From the NCBI RefSeq assembly GCF_001244995.1, contig NZ_LN869528.1, positions 5,001-69,000 of the forward strand: a DNA stretch of 64,000 nt, read 5' to 3'. The notes beneath the pieces were generated by a model, which worked only from the letters and a program-made list of their open reading frames with translations, did no database searches and had not been told where the DNA came from. A program made the position numbers and the translations under genes. Source of the stretch: Intestinimonas massiliensis (ex Afouda et al. 2020). GTDB taxonomy: Bacteria; Bacillota; Clostridia; Oscillospirales; Oscillospiraceae. This document shows positions 41,927-51,609 of the stretch, piece after piece (the first letter of the stretch is position 1; each line of letters begins with the position of its first letter).

Positions 41927-42931
41927 TCAGGCCTTGAGCTTCTTGATCTCGTCGATCATGACCGGCAGAACCTCGAACAGGTTGCCCACCACGCCGTAGT
42001 CGGCGATGTCGAAGATGGGCGCGTCGGGGTCCTTGTTGATGGCCACGATGCAGTCAGCGCCGCTCATGCCAGCCACGTGCTGGATGGCGCCGGAAATGCC
42101 GCAGGCGATGTACAGCTTGGGGCCCACGGTCTTGCCGGTCTGGCCCACCTGATGGGCATGGGCAATCCAGCCCGCGTCCACCGCCGCGCGGGAAGCGCCG
42201 ACCACGCCGCCCAGCAGGTCCGCCAGCTCCTTGATGGGAGCGTAGCCCTCGGGCCCGCCCACGCCGCGCCCGCCGGACACGATGATCTCCGCGCCCTCCA
42301 GGTCCACGGTCTCACCGCCCTCTTCCTTGATCAGCTCAAGGATCTGGGTGCGGATATCGGCGGCATCCACATGGATGTCTTCCTTGATGATCTCGGCCTT
42401 GGCCTCGCCGGCCTCGCCCTTCTTGAACACACCGGGACGCACTGTGCCGATCTGGGGACGGTGATCCGGGCACAGGATGGTGGCCATCAGGTTGCCGCCG
42501 AAAGCGGGACGGGTCCACGCCACGTTGCCGCTCTCCGCGTCGACGTCCAGGCCGGTGCAGTCGGCCGTCAGGCCGGTCTTCAGGCGGCAGGACACACGGG
42601 GGCCCAGGTCGCGGCCGTTGTTGGTCGCGCCGATCAGCATGCTGGTGGGGCCGTACTTCTCCACCAGGGTGCACAGTGCGATGGCGTAAGCGTCGGTGGT
42701 GTAGGTGGCGTACTCAGGGCCATCCACCACGATCACCTTGTCCGCGCCGTGCTCCGAGGCGGCCTGCACAGCGGCGTCCACGCCGCTGCCGATGACCACC
42801 GCCACCAGCGCGCCGCCCTGCTTCACAGCCATGTCGTGGCCGGGAGTCAGCAGCTCAATGCCCACGTTCTTCGCGGTACCGTCTTCATTGGTCTCTACAA
42901 ATACCCAAAGGTCCTTTGTCTTGGCTTCCAT
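41927..42931 (-). CDS. etfA: Electron transfer flavoprotein subunit alpha
   Basis: 334 residues from the ATG at 42931 with GGAGGGGGAG upstream. The C-terminal FAD domain shows [39 protein letters not shown]. It transfers electrons with EtfB to the acyl-CoA dehydrogenase. It begins 17 bp after etfB. Confidence 0.96.
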   Translation of the reverse strand: MEAKTKDLWVFVETNEDGTAKNVGIELLTPGHDMAVKQGGALVAVVIGSGVDAAVQAASEHGADKVIVVDGPEYATYTTDAYAIALCTLVEKYGPTSMLIGATNNGRDLGPRVSCRLKTGLTADCTGLDVDAESGNVAWTRPAFGGNLMATILCPDHRPQIGTVRPGVFKKGEAGEAKAEIIKEDIHVDAADIRTQILELIKEEGGETVDLEGAEIIVSGGRGVGGPEGYAPIKELADLLGGVVGASRAAVDAGWIAHAHQVGQTGKTVGPKLYIACGISGAIQHVAGMSGADCIVAINKDPDAPIFDIADYGVVGNLFEVLPVMIDEIKKLKA

Positions 42932-42948
42932 TGTTAACTCCCCCTCCC

Positions 42949-43752
42949 TCAGATGATTCCGGCCTCGCTCAGAAGCTGGCACAGCTTCTTCGCGGAGTCC
43001 TCGTTGGTCTCTTCCTTGATCTTCACGCCGCCGCTCTTCTTCTGCGGTACGAAGGTCTTCTTCACCTTGGTGGGGGAACCCTTCAGACCGGCGTGCTCCA
43101 GGTCAATGCTGGGCAGATCCGCAGCGGTCAGGGTGGGGATCTCAGCCTTGTTCGCGGCCATCTTGCGCTTGATGGTGGGGTAACGGGGGTCCCACGCCGG
43201 CTTCGTGAAGGTCACCACGCAGGGCATCTTCACGCCGATCACGGCCGCTCCGTCGTCCATCTCCTTCTTCACCTTCACCAGATCGCCGTCCACCTCGGCC
43301 TCCAGACCGTAGGTGACCTGCGGATAGCCCAGATGCTCGGCAATCTCCGGGCCCACCTGGGCCGTGTCGCCGTCGATGGCCTGCTTGCCGCAGAAAATCG
43401 CGTCAAACTTGCCCTCGGTCTCCTCGATCTTCTTAATGGTCTCGGAGATGATGTAGCTGGTCGCCAGCGTGTCGGACCCGCCGAACGCGCGGTCGCTCAC
43501 CAGGTATGCCTTATCCGCCGCAATGGCCAGTGACTCCTTCAGCACCGCCTTCGCCTGCTCGGGGCCCATGGACAGCACCACGATCTTCGCGGAGGGGTCC
43601 TTATCCTTGATCCGGGCAGCCGCTTCCAGCGCGTACCCGTCGAACGGGTTCAGAATGCTGGGCACGCCGTCGCGGATCAGCGTGTTCTTCACCGGATCGA
43701 TCTTGATTTCCGTCGTATCCGGCACCTGCTTGACGCATACAAGCATGTTCAT
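42949..43752 (-). CDS. etfB: Electron transfer flavoprotein subunit beta
   Basis: 267 residues. MLVCVKQVPDTTEIKIDPV, LNPFDGYALEAA and CGKQAIDGDTAQVGPEIAEHLGYPQ are typical. Relatives in butyrate-forming Clostridia carry a second FAD here and bifurcate electrons from NADH to ferredoxin and crotonyl-CoA; that role is likely but not proven by sequence alone. First gene of the operon; TAGGAGG upstream. Confidence 0.96.
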   Translation of the reverse strand: MNMLVCVKQVPDTTEIKIDPVKNTLIRDGVPSILNPFDGYALEAAARIKDKDPSAKIVVLSMGPEQAKAVLKESLAIAADKAYLVSDRAFGGSDTLATSYIISETIKKIEETEGKFDAIFCGKQAIDGDTAQVGPEIAEHLGYPQVTYGLEAEVDGDLVKVKKEMDDGAAVIGVKMPCVVTFTKPAWDPRYPTIKRKMAANKAEIPTLTAADLPSIDLEHAGLKGSPTKVKKTFVPQKKSGGVKIKEETNEDSAKKLCQLLSEAGII

Positions 43753-43869
43753 TTCTGTGTTTCCTCCTATTACGTTTTTTCAGGACTGCGGCGAACCTCA
43801 GTCCCGTGGCCCTTCCCCGGCCATACCCCCAGTGGGCATAGCCTGGCCAAACCACTTTTCCCGTCTTAC

Positions 43870-43899
43870 ATCATATACCGGAAGCGCCCCCCTTGTCAA
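43870..43899 (-). promoter_or_regulatory. Promoter of the etfB operon
   Basis: Minus-strand TTGACA (43894-43899), 18-bp spacer, TATGAT (43870-43875). Confidence 0.75.
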
Positions 43900-44036
43900 T
43901 CGGAATCGTCACTCCCCCCACAAAAAAGGCCCCGGATTTGGAACGGCTTCCGGCAAACCGCATATCTTCCGGCCGATATTCCTCCGACCCTCCCGCGGCG
44001 GAGCCGTCCAAAAAGCAGAATTTTAAAAAATACCTC

Positions 44037-44065
44037 TTTACACCATTAGTTTATCATGGTAAAAT
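44037..44065 (+). promoter_or_regulatory. Promoter of the amino-acid ABC transporter operon
   Basis: TTTACA (44037-44042), 17-bp spacer, TAAAAT (44060-44065), followed by a small CCGGG...CCCGG hairpin before the RBS. Confidence 0.75.
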
Positions 44066-44122
44066 GCTAAAGCACCCGGGTTATACCCGGCAGGATTTTG
44101 GATATTGGAGGATACATACGTT

Positions 44123-44983
44123 ATGAACATGAAACGCCTGATCGCGCTTGCCCTGGCGCTGGTCCTGTCTCTGGCCTTGGCCGCCTGCGGCAGCGGCGCT
44201 GCACCCTCTCCCTCCGCCTCCGCCCCCGCGGAGAGCGCTCCGGCCGAGTCCGCCTCTGCCGAGAGCGATCTGGACTACGTCAAGGGCAAGGGAGCTCTCG
44301 TCATCGGCTACACCGTCTACGCCCCCATGAACTACACCGACGACAACGGTGAGTTCACCGGCTTCGACACCGAACTGGCCAAGGCCGTCTGCGAAAAGCT
44401 GGGCGTGGAGCCCCAGTTCCAGGAGATCGTCTGGGAAACCAAGGAGATCGAGCTGGCCGGCAAGACCATCGACTGCATCTGGAACGGCATGACCCTGGAC
44501 CCTGAGCGCGAGGCCAACATGGCCTGCACCGTCCCCTATGTGAAGAACGCCCAGGTGGTGGTGATGAAGGCCGACGCCGACTATGCCGACACCTCCTCCC
44601 TCATCGGCAAGTCCGTCTGCGCCGAGGTGGGCTCCGCCGGCGAGACGCAGATCCTGGGCAATGAGGAGACCAAGCCCGACGCCAACCTGGCTCAGGCCGA
44701 CTACGTGGGCAAGAGCGTCCAGACCGACTGCCTCATGGAGGTGGCCGCCGGCACCTGCGACGCCGCCGTTCTGGATATGACCCTGGCAAACGCCATGATC
44801 GGCGAGGGCACCGACTATGCCGGCCTGAAGATCGTGGATGAGCTGGCCGTGGAGAACTACGGGGTGGCCTTCCGGCAGGGGTCCGACGTACGGGACGCCG
44901 TCAATGAGATCTTTGCCGAGCTGGTGGCCGACGGCTCCTTGGGCGCCCTGGCCGACAAATACGGCCTGGAGCTGGCCGATTAA
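44123..44983 (+). CDS. Polar amino-acid ABC transporter substrate-binding lipoprotein
   Basis: 286 residues. Lipoprotein signal (LSLALAAC, Cys about 23), Ser/Ala linker, then an SBP family 3 core: GALVIGYTVYAPMNYTDDNGEFTGFDTELAKAVCEKLGV and the second-lobe VGSAGETQ. Ligand is a polar or acidic amino acid or cystine; not resolvable from sequence. GGAGG at 44107-44111. A stem-loop separates it from the permease gene. Confidence 0.92.
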   Translation: MNMKRLIALALALVLSLALAACGSGAAPSPSASAPAESAPAESASAESDLDYVKGKGALVIGYTVYAPMNYTDDNGEFTGFDTELAKAVCEKLGVEPQFQEIVWETKEIELAGKTIDCIWNGMTLDPEREANMACTVPYVKNAQVVVMKADADYADTSSLIGKSVCAEVGSAGETQILGNEETKPDANLAQADYVGKSVQTDCLMEVAAGTCDAAVLDMTLANAMIGEGTDYAGLKIVDELAVENYGVAFRQGSDVRDAVNEIFAELVADGSLGALADKYGLELAD

Positions 44984-45013
44984 GCGGATTTTCCCGTCCA
45001 TGGAATCTGATCG

Positions 45014-45044
45014 TCTGGGACAGGGGCCAAGCCCCTGTCCCAGA
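45014..45044 (+). other. Stem-loop between the substrate-binding and permease genes
   Basis: A perfect 14-bp stem (45014-45027 with 45031-45044) with a CAA loop and no T tract. It may protect the upstream mRNA so that more binding protein than permease is made. Confidence 0.7.
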
Positions 45045-45067
45045 TGGTGTCTTTTGAGGTGTACTGT

Positions 45068-45718
45068 ATGAGCGTCATCTTGGGCCGTCTGTTCGAGGGC
45101 TTCTGGATCAACTGCCAGCTTTTCGGCCTGACCCTGCTGTTTGCCCTGCCCCTGGGGCTGCTGATCTCCTTTGGTTCCATGAGCCGGTTCCAGCCGTTGG
45201 CCTGGCTCATCAAGACCTTCGTCTGGATCATTCGGGGCACTCCCCTGATGCTCCAGCTCATCATCATCTTTATGGGCCCCGGGCTTCTGGGCTGGGGCAA
45301 CCCGTGGCCCGCCGGCAACTCGGGGCGGCTCACCGCCGCTGTGGTGGCTTTCGTCATCAACTACGCCTGCTATTTCTCTGAGATCTACCGGGGCGGTATC
45401 GAGGCCGTCCCCAAGGGTCAGACGGAGGCGGGCCAGGTGCTGGGCATGACCAAACGGCAGATCTTCTTCAAGGTCACCCTGCTCCAGGTGGTCAAGCGCA
45501 TCCTTCCGCCCATGGGCAACGAAATCATCACCCTGGTGAAGGACACCTCCCTGGCCCGGATCATCTCCAACAAGGAGATCATCATGATGGCCGGCGAATA
45601 CTCCTCCAAGGGTCTGATCTGGCCTCTGTTTACCACGGGGCTGTTCTTCCTGGTGTTCGTGGGCGTGCTGACGCTGCTGTTCGGTTACCTCGAGCGGCGG
45701 CTGGACTATTTCCGGTAA
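45068..45718 (+). CDS. Polar amino-acid ABC transporter permease
   Basis: 216 residues from the ATG at 45068 (GAGGTG upstream). HisM/GlnP-type topology with about five helices. The coupling loop is [31 protein letters not shown], contacting the ATPase. Single permease gene, so it likely acts as a homodimer. Confidence 0.94.
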   Translation: MSVILGRLFEGFWINCQLFGLTLLFALPLGLLISFGSMSRFQPLAWLIKTFVWIIRGTPLMLQLIIIFMGPGLLGWGNPWPAGNSGRLTAAVVAFVINYACYFSEIYRGGIEAVPKGQTEAGQVLGMTKRQIFFKVTLLQVVKRILPPMGNEIITLVKDTSLARIISNKEIIMMAGEYSSKGLIWPLFTTGLFFLVFVGVLTLLFGYLERRLDYFR

Positions 45719-45731
45719 GGGGGCGGCAGAT

Positions 45732-46523
45732 ATGGCGATCCTTGAGGTCCAACACATTGAAAAGAGCTTTGGCGCCACCCAGGTGCTTCAGGATATCTCC
45801 TTTGGTCTGGAGCGGGGCCAGGCTCTGGCCATCATCGGCTCCTCCGGCTCCGGCAAGACCACGCTGCTGCGCTGCCTCAACTTCCTGGAGACCCCCGACC
45901 GGGGCAGCATCACCGTGGACGGCCATCGCCTCTTTGACGCCGCCGACCCCGCCACCCAGCGGGAGAGCGAAATCCGCAAAAAGAGGCTCCACTTTGGGCT
46001 GGTGTTCCAGTCCTTCAATCTCTTCCCTCAGTATACCGCCCTACAGAACGTTACCCTGGCCAAGGAGCTACTGGCTCAGGAGGCCCCGGGTTACAAGGCC
46101 GGCCGCAAGCGCATCCACGCCGGGATCGAGGCCGAGGGCCGGGAGCTGCTGGAGCAGATGGGGCTCAGCGACCGGGCCGACCACTATCCCCACCAGCTCT
46201 CCGGCGGCCAGCAGCAGCGGGTGGCCATCGCCCGGGCCCTGGCTCTGCACCCGGACATTCTCTGCTTTGACGAGCCCACCTCGGCCCTGGACCCGGAGCT
46301 CACCGGCGAGGTGCTGAAGGTCATCCGGAGCCTGGCCGAGCGGAACACCACCATGGTCATCGTCACCCACGAGATGGCCTTCGCCCGGGATGTGGCCGAT
46401 CGGGTCATCTTCATGGATGGCGGCGTCATTGTGGAGGAGGGCCCCGCCCGGGAGATCATCGAGCACCCCCGGCAGGAGCGCACCCGGCAGTTTCTGGCCC
46501 GGTACGCAGACAACGAAGCATAA
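45732..46523 (+). CDS. Polar amino-acid ABC transporter ATP-binding protein
   Basis: 263 residues. Walker [10 protein letters not shown], signature LSGGQQQR, Walker [15 protein letters not shown] and H-loop VTHEMAF are present; GlnQ-type. It carries a slightly long insert after the Q-loop ([21 protein letters not shown]). Last gene of the operon, 13 bp after the permease. Confidence 0.95.
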   Translation: MAILEVQHIEKSFGATQVLQDISFGLERGQALAIIGSSGSGKTTLLRCLNFLETPDRGSITVDGHRLFDAADPATQRESEIRKKRLHFGLVFQSFNLFPQYTALQNVTLAKELLAQEAPGYKAGRKRIHAGIEAEGRELLEQMGLSDRADHYPHQLSGGQQQRVAIARALALHPDILCFDEPTSALDPELTGEVLKVIRSLAERNTTMVIVTHEMAFARDVADRVIFMDGGVIVEEGPAREIIEHPRQERTRQFLARYADNEA

Positions 46524-46528
46524 CAAAA

Positions 46529-46562
46529 ACGCGCCCGCCGGGAGTTTTCCCGGCGGGTGCGT
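46529..46562. terminator. Bidirectional terminator between converging operons
   Basis: A 15-bp stem (46529-46543 with 46548-46562, one G-T pair), with A5 on the left and T-rich sequence on the right. Confidence 0.85.
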
Positions 46563-46574
46563 CTGCTTTTCCGC

Positions 46575-48233
46575 TCAGACCTCCATGATGACAGGCAGGA
46601 TCATGGGGTTGCGCTTGGTCTTTTTGTAGAGGAAGCCGGACAGGTCGTTCTTGATCTCCCCCTTGATGGTGGCCCAGTCGGTGGTGTTGCTCCGGTGGCA
46701 GCGCTCCAGCGCCTCCACGGCCACCCGGCGCAGCTCCTCCATCAGCTCCTCGGACTCCTTGACGTAGACGAAGCCGCGGGTGATGATGTCGGGGCCGGAC
46801 ACCACGCTGCCGTCCTCGCCGGACATGGAGGTGACCACCACGATCATGCCGTCCTCGGCCAGGTGCTTCCGGTCCCGCAGGACCACGCTGCCCACGTCGC
46901 CCACGCCGTAGCCATCCACGAAGACCCGGCCGGCGGGCACGGTGCCGTTGATCTTGGCGGAGTTGGGCGTGAACTCCATCACCTTGCCGATGTCGCTGAT
47001 GAGGATGTGGTTGGGGTGCATCCCCATCTCCTGGGCCAGCTTGGCGTGGATCTTCAGGTGCCGCTGCTCCCCGTGGAGGGGGATAAAGAATTTGGGCTTC
47101 ACCAGGGCGTGGATGATTTTCAGCTCGTCCTGGCAGGCGTGGCCGGACACATGGAGCTGGCCCGTCCGCTCGTTGACCACCTCGGCCCCCTTGCGGTAGA
47201 GCTCGTTGATGACGTTGCCGATGGCGTTCTCGTTGCCCGGAATGGCGGAGGCCGAGATGATGATCCGGTCCCCGGCCTGGATGTCCACCTGGCGGTGGGT
47301 GGAGAAGGCCATGCGGGTCAGGGCGGACATGGTCTCGCCCTGGCTGCCGGTGGTGACGATGCAGATCTTGTCCTTGGGCAGGCTCTTGATGTGGTTGACG
47401 TCCACCAGAGTCCCCTCAGGCACGTTCATGTAGCCCAGCTCAGTGGAGACCTTCATGGCGTTTTCCATGCTGCGGCCGGTGACGGCCACCTTGCGCCCGT
47501 ACTTGGCGGCCACCGAGATAATCTGCTGGATGCGGTCCACGTTGGAGGCAAAGGTGGTGACGATGATGCGCTGGTCGCAGCCCCGGAACAGGGCGTCGAA
47601 GGAGGCGCCCACGCACCGCTCCGACTTGGTGTAGCCGGGGCGCTCCACGTTGGTGGAATCGCACAGCAGGGCCAGCACGCCCGCCTTGCCCAGCTCGCCC
47701 AGCCGGGCCAGATCAATCATGCCGCCCTGGATGGGGGTGGAGTCGATCTTGAAGTCGCCGGTGTGGACGCACAGGCCCACCGGCGTCTTGATGGCGAAGG
47801 CCACCGCGTCGGCAATGGAGTGGTTGACGTGGATGAACTCCACGCTGAACCGCCCGGCCTTGACCACCTCGCCCGCCTCGCAGGTGATGAGCTTGGTCTT
47901 GTCCAGCAGGCGGTGCTCCTCCAGCTTGAGCTTCACCAGCCCCGCCGTCATGCGGGTGGCGTAGATGGGGGCGTTGATGCTGCGCAGCAGATAGGGGATG
48001 GAGCCGATGTGATCCTCGTGACCGTGAGTCAGGAAGATGCCCCGGATCTTCTCCTTGTTCTTGATCAGATAGGTGAAGTCAGGGATGACCACGTCGATGC
48101 CGTACATGTCGTCGTCGGGGAAGCCCATGCCCACGTCCACCACGATCATGTCGCCGCCATACTCATAGACGGTCATGTTCTTGCCGATCTCGTTGAGTCC
48201 GCCCAGGGATATGATTTTCAATTTTTCTGCCAT
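46575..48233 (-). CDS. rnj: Ribonuclease J
   Basis: 552 residues. Beta-lactamase/beta-CASP fold with the zinc motif HGHEDH near residue 73, later HVNHSIADA, HTGDFK, and the C-terminal HVSGHACQDELK. It acts as a 5'-3' exonuclease and endonuclease in mRNA decay and rRNA maturation. The first ATG consistent with the family start (MAEKLKIISLGGLNEIGKN) is used; the RBS (AAGGAG) is about 15 bp upstream, somewhat far. A structured leader of about 215 nt precedes it. Confidence 0.94.
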   Translation of the reverse strand: MAEKLKIISLGGLNEIGKNMTVYEYGGDMIVVDVGMGFPDDDMYGIDVVIPDFTYLIKNKEKIRGIFLTHGHEDHIGSIPYLLRSINAPIYATRMTAGLVKLKLEEHRLLDKTKLITCEAGEVVKAGRFSVEFIHVNHSIADAVAFAIKTPVGLCVHTGDFKIDSTPIQGGMIDLARLGELGKAGVLALLCDSTNVERPGYTKSERCVGASFDALFRGCDQRIIVTTFASNVDRIQQIISVAAKYGRKVAVTGRSMENAMKVSTELGYMNVPEGTLVDVNHIKSLPKDKICIVTTGSQGETMSALTRMAFSTHRQVDIQAGDRIIISASAIPGNENAIGNVINELYRKGAEVVNERTGQLHVSGHACQDELKIIHALVKPKFFIPLHGEQRHLKIHAKLAQEMGMHPNHILISDIGKVMEFTPNSAKINGTVPAGRVFVDGYGVGDVGSVVLRDRKHLAEDGMIVVVTSMSGEDGSVVSGPDIITRGFVYVKESEELMEELRRVAVEALERCHRSNTTDWATIKGEIKNDLSGFLYKKTKRNPMILPVIMEV

Positions 48234-48467
48234 AAAAGTAATGTAACACTCCTTGTCTGAATTTACCATAAACGGTATGTACGGGCACAGAGGAGCGCTT
48301 TTGAGCGCATCAACACAAGGGCGGCGGCCACCCGCTCTTTCCGGCCCTGCCTCGCCGGAAAAAGGGGCGGCCCCAGCCGCCTGCGCGCCCGTGATTTTCT
48401 CTGTGTCCCTGCCTTATCAAAGTGCGGTAACGCACATAAAGCCATTCCAAGTCACTCTAGTATACCA
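48234..48467 (-). promoter_or_regulatory. Structured leader and extended -10 promoter of the RNase J gene
   Basis: A leftward extended -10 (TGG-TATACT, 48459-48467) lacks a good -35. The resulting leader of about 220 nt contains GTGCG-gtaa-CGCAC (48422-48435) and TTTCCGGC/GCCGGAAA (48340-48363). No protein frame is convincing. It could allow feedback control of rnj. Confidence 0.5.
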
Positions 48468-48495
48468 CAAGGGACTGGAAAAGTATACAAAAATT

Positions 48496-50831
48496 TTATA
48501 GCGGTCTCTCGGCCTCCGCTCCCTGCCGGTCCAGCTCCTGGGCCCGCTTCACATAAAAATCGCACAGTTCCGCCGCCGTCTCCATGTCCGCCGCCTCGGC
48601 CACTACCCGCAGGGCGGAGCGTCGGCTCAGGGGCGCCATCCAGATCCAGGCCTCGCCGGAGCGGATGCGCACCCCCTCGCCCCGGGCGTCGCCACCCGTC
48701 TCGGCCAGGCTCTGCATGACCTCCCCCCGCCCCCGCCGGAGGGGCACCTCCCGCTGGAGGCGCACGAACCGCGGGACCCGGCCGACCAGAGTGCGCAGCC
48801 GCTCTCCCGTCTGTCCCAGTCGGGCACAGATGCGGCAGGCGGCGAACACCCCGTCCCGGAGCCAGGGCAGCGCCGCATAGAGCTCCTCCGCCTCCGGCCC
48901 GTCCCGGTCCAGCCGGAGCACGGCCTCCGGCCGTCCCTCAGCCAGCGCCTCCACGGCGGCGGGGGCCCCGGCGGGGACGGCTACCCGGCCGCCGCCCCGG
49001 TCCAGCTCGATGCGGCTCACCAGCGTGAGCAGCGCCCCCGAATCCACCGTCCGGCCCTCCTCGTCCCAGGCCGTCAGACGCAGGCCGCCGTACTCCGCGG
49101 CAAAGCCGGGCACGCCCGGGGCCCGTTTGCGCAGCACCACGCATCCCAGCTCCTCCAGGGAGGAGGCCAGGACGCGGTCGGCGGGGGTCTCGCCCGGCAC
49201 CGACACCGCCACCGGCGTGATGGGCTGCCGGTCCAGGCGGCTGACCTTGGCCGCCTCGGCGGCGTAGGCCGCCGACACGCCGGAGACGTTCCGCCAGGGC
49301 CCTACCCGTCCGGCGGGCACCCGGCGGACCTCTCCCCGGAGGACGGCCCCCTCCAGCTTGCGCTCCCGGCTGCGGCTCAGGGGCAGGCCCCGCCGGTCGA
49401 AGAAATGGAGAAAGGTCCGCTCCCCCGCCTGCTCCACAAAGAGAGAGACCGGCAGGGCATAGCGTCCGGCCAGCCAGGCCCCGGCGGAGGGACAGCCCCC
49501 GTCGTGGACCAGCACCTCGGCCCCCGCCGCCGCCGCGCCGCACCCGGCGGAGCGGGCCAGCAGTCCCCGCCGGCCCAGCCCAGGCCCACCTTGCCCTCGG
49601 CGCCTAGGGCGGAGCCCAGGGCCATCAGGGCCTCCGGGGAGAGCTCCTCTCCCAGCTCACCCCGGACCACACCGCCGTCCCCAAAGAACAGCCCGCCGCG
49701 GCTTCCCCCGTGGATGAGCGAGGCGGTGAGCCGGGCCCCGGCGGCACTCTCCCGGCCGGGCCACACCTTGACCCGCTCCAGCAGGACGGAGCCCTCGCCG
49801 GCGGCGCTCTCCGCCCCCAGGACGGCCCCCTCATTGAGGACGGCCCCGTTTTTGGCGGTGGACGAGCGGCACAGGATGGCGCCGTAGAGGGTGCAGCGGT
49901 CTCCCACCGCCGCGCCGGCCATGAGTATGCTGCGCTGCACCAGAGACCGGCGGCCCACCCGGGCCCCCTCCTCCAGTATGGTGTGGGGCCCGATGAGGCT
50001 CCCCTCGCCCAGCTCAGCCCCCGGCCCGATCCAGCACGGGGGCACCACCGACACCCCCGCCGGAATGGGCTGGGCCGCCCAGACGCCGGGCGCGCTCTGG
50101 GGCAGGGCGAGGTCCAGCTTCACCCGGCCGGACAGGGCGTCGGCGGCGCAGTCCAGATAGGCCGCGCAGTCCCCCATATCGCACCAGTAGCCGTCGGCCA
50201 CGTGGCCGTACAAAGGTGCGCCTCGGGAGAGCAGCAGGGGGAACAGGTCCTTGCCGAAATCGTAGGGCTGGTCCCCGGGCACCAGGTCCATGGCCCGGCG
50301 GGTCAGCAGGTAGATACCGGTGTTTACCGTGTCGGTGAACACCTGGCCCCAGCCCGGCTTTTCGATGAACCGCTGGATGCGCCCGTCGTCCCGGGTGAGC
50401 ACCAGGCCGTACTCCAGGGGGGCGGAGTGGCGGTGGAGGATCAGGGTGGCCGCCGCCCGGCTGGTGCGGTGGAACCCCAGGGCGGCGGACAGGTCCAGGT
50501 CGCACACCGCGTCGCCGCTGATGACCAGGAAGTCCTCACCGCCCAGGTGAGCCATACAGTTTTTCACGCTGCCCGCGGTGCCCAGGGGCTCCTTCTCCAC
50601 AAAATAGGTCAGCTTTACCCCCAGTTCGGCGCCGTCCCCGAACCACTCGGTGACCACCTGGGGCATATACTGCAGGGTGACGCAGATATCGGTAAAGCCG
50701 TGGCGCTTGAGCAGGCCGATGATGTGCTCCATCACCGGCTTGCCGAAGAGAGGGATCATGGGCTTGGGCCGGTCCAGGGTGAGGGGTCGCAGCCGGGTGC
50801 CCTCCCCTCCCGCCATGATGACTGCTTTCAC
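48496..50831 (-). pseudogene. Sugar-nucleotidyltransferase / phosphomannomutase fusion, broken by a frameshift
   Basis: Starting at a GTG at 50831 (MKAVIMAGGEGTRLRPLTLDRPKPMIPL) the first frame encodes an NTP-transferase domain (1-235), a left-handed beta-helix (about 240-370) and the start of a phosphoglucomutase-like domain, then drifts into Arg/Pro-rich nonsense. The family sequence resumes in another frame (GLLARSAGCG, GAEVLVHDGGCPS...) and runs to 48496. Adding one base to the G4 run at 49565-49568 restores a continuous protein of about 778 residues, the usual length for these fusions. It would make and/or interconvert sugar phosphates for surface polysaccharides. A sequencing error is possible. 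Confidence 0.8.
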
Positions 50832-50896
50832 AGGAAAACCATCCTTTCCGGCCTTATAAAAGGCGATTTTCCCTAGTATGGCCGAAACCGGAAAAA

Positions 50897-51088
50897 TTAT
50901 TGTCCGGCGGTCTCCGCCGCCGTCCAGTAGGGACAAGTCTGGTCTTTGACCCGCTGCTTGATCCGGGGATACCGGCAATGCCCGCAGGCGACGGGATGAA
51001 AGGCCGTACCCCATTTCCGGTAGTGCTGGCAGAAATATTTGCAGGCCCCGCAGACCCGCTCGTCCGTTTTTATGAGCTTCTTTACCAT
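50897..51088 (-). CDS. Small Cys-rich protein
   Basis: 63 residues. C-x2-C-x3-C near residues 13-20, C-x2-C near 35-38 and a lone C near 52 suggest one small zinc-binding module. Basic N-terminus (MVKKLIKTDERV). GGGGG upstream of the ATG. It is divergent from the XRE-DUF1653 gene, with paired operator repeats in between. No family recognised. Confidence 0.65.
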   Translation of the reverse strand: MVKKLIKTDERVCGACKYFCQHYRKWGTAFHPVACGHCRYPRIKQRVKDQTCPYWTAAETAGQ

Positions 51089-51114
51089 ATCGAAAGCCCC
51101 CTTTTCTAATTATA

Positions 51115-51156
51115 TTAGTCTCCACACGACTAATTGCCAATAGTCACACAGCGACT
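51115..51156. promoter_or_regulatory. Paired AGTC-N7-GACT operator dyads
   Basis: TTAGTC-tccacac-GACTAA (51115-51133) and AGTC-acacagc-GACT (51142-51156), centres 25 bp apart, just upstream of TATAAT at 51161-51166. Two matching dyads between divergent genes suggest cooperative binding by the XRE protein encoded next to them. Confidence 0.65.
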
Positions 51157-51182
51157 GTTGTATAATTGCAAAGGGTGATTTT

Positions 51183-51605
51183 ATGTACTTTTCCCGCATT
51201 CGGGATCTCCGTGAGGACAATGAATTGAGCCAAGAAAAGGCGGCCTCCGTTTTAGGTGTCACGCAAACCACCTATTCCAAGTATGAGCTTGGAAAAATTA
51301 CCGTTCCAACGGAATCGTTGATCAAACTTGCCGACTTTTACAAAGTCAGCCTGGACTATCTGGTGGGCCGCGACGTCAGGCCCGCCCGGACGGGTCCCAT
51401 CAAGCCCGGCCGCTACCGCCACTTCAAGGGCGGCGAATACCGGGTGCTCGGCACCGCCGCCCACTCGGAAACACTGGAGCCCATGGTGGTCTATCAGGCC
51501 CTTTACGGAGAGCGGGGGATGTGGGTGCGGCCCGCCGCCATGTGGAACGAGCGGGTGGAGCGGGACGGCTATGCCGGCCCCCGCTTCACCTATGTGGGGG
51601 AGTGA
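51183..51605 (+). CDS. XRE regulator fused to a DUF1653 domain
   Basis: 140 residues. Residues 1-60 are an XRE helix-turn-helix (IRDLREDNELSQEKAASVLGVTQTTYSKYELG...). Residues 75-138 match DUF1653 (IKPGRYRHFKGGEYRVLGTAAHSETLEPMVVYQALYGERGMWVRP), normally a stand-alone domain of unknown role. The fusion suggests the DUF1653 part senses a ligand or partner. It is followed 4 bp later by an ArsC-like gene. Confidence 0.85.
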   Translation: MYFSRIRDLREDNELSQEKAASVLGVTQTTYSKYELGKITVPTESLIKLADFYKVSLDYLVGRDVRPARTGPIKPGRYRHFKGGEYRVLGTAAHSETLEPMVVYQALYGERGMWVRPAAMWNERVERDGYAGPRFTYVGE

Positions 51606-51609
51606 GCCG

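Larger units (their letters stand above)
43753..44122. other. Divergent intergenic region between etfB and the amino-acid transporter
   Basis: 370 bp without a credible gene. It holds the leftward etfB promoter (43870-43899), about 120 bp of GC-rich etfB leader with modest hairpins, and the rightward promoter (44037-44065) of the transporter operon. Confidence 0.7.

Noticed and set aside
44123-46523. Cystine-specific transporter
   Set aside because: The binding protein is SBP family 3 but shows no residue pattern that I can tie firmly to cystine over other polar amino acids.
46557-48260. 567-codon rightward frame antisense to RNase J
   Set aside because: Asp/His/Gly/Val-rich shadow. RNase J on the other strand has all its catalytic motifs.
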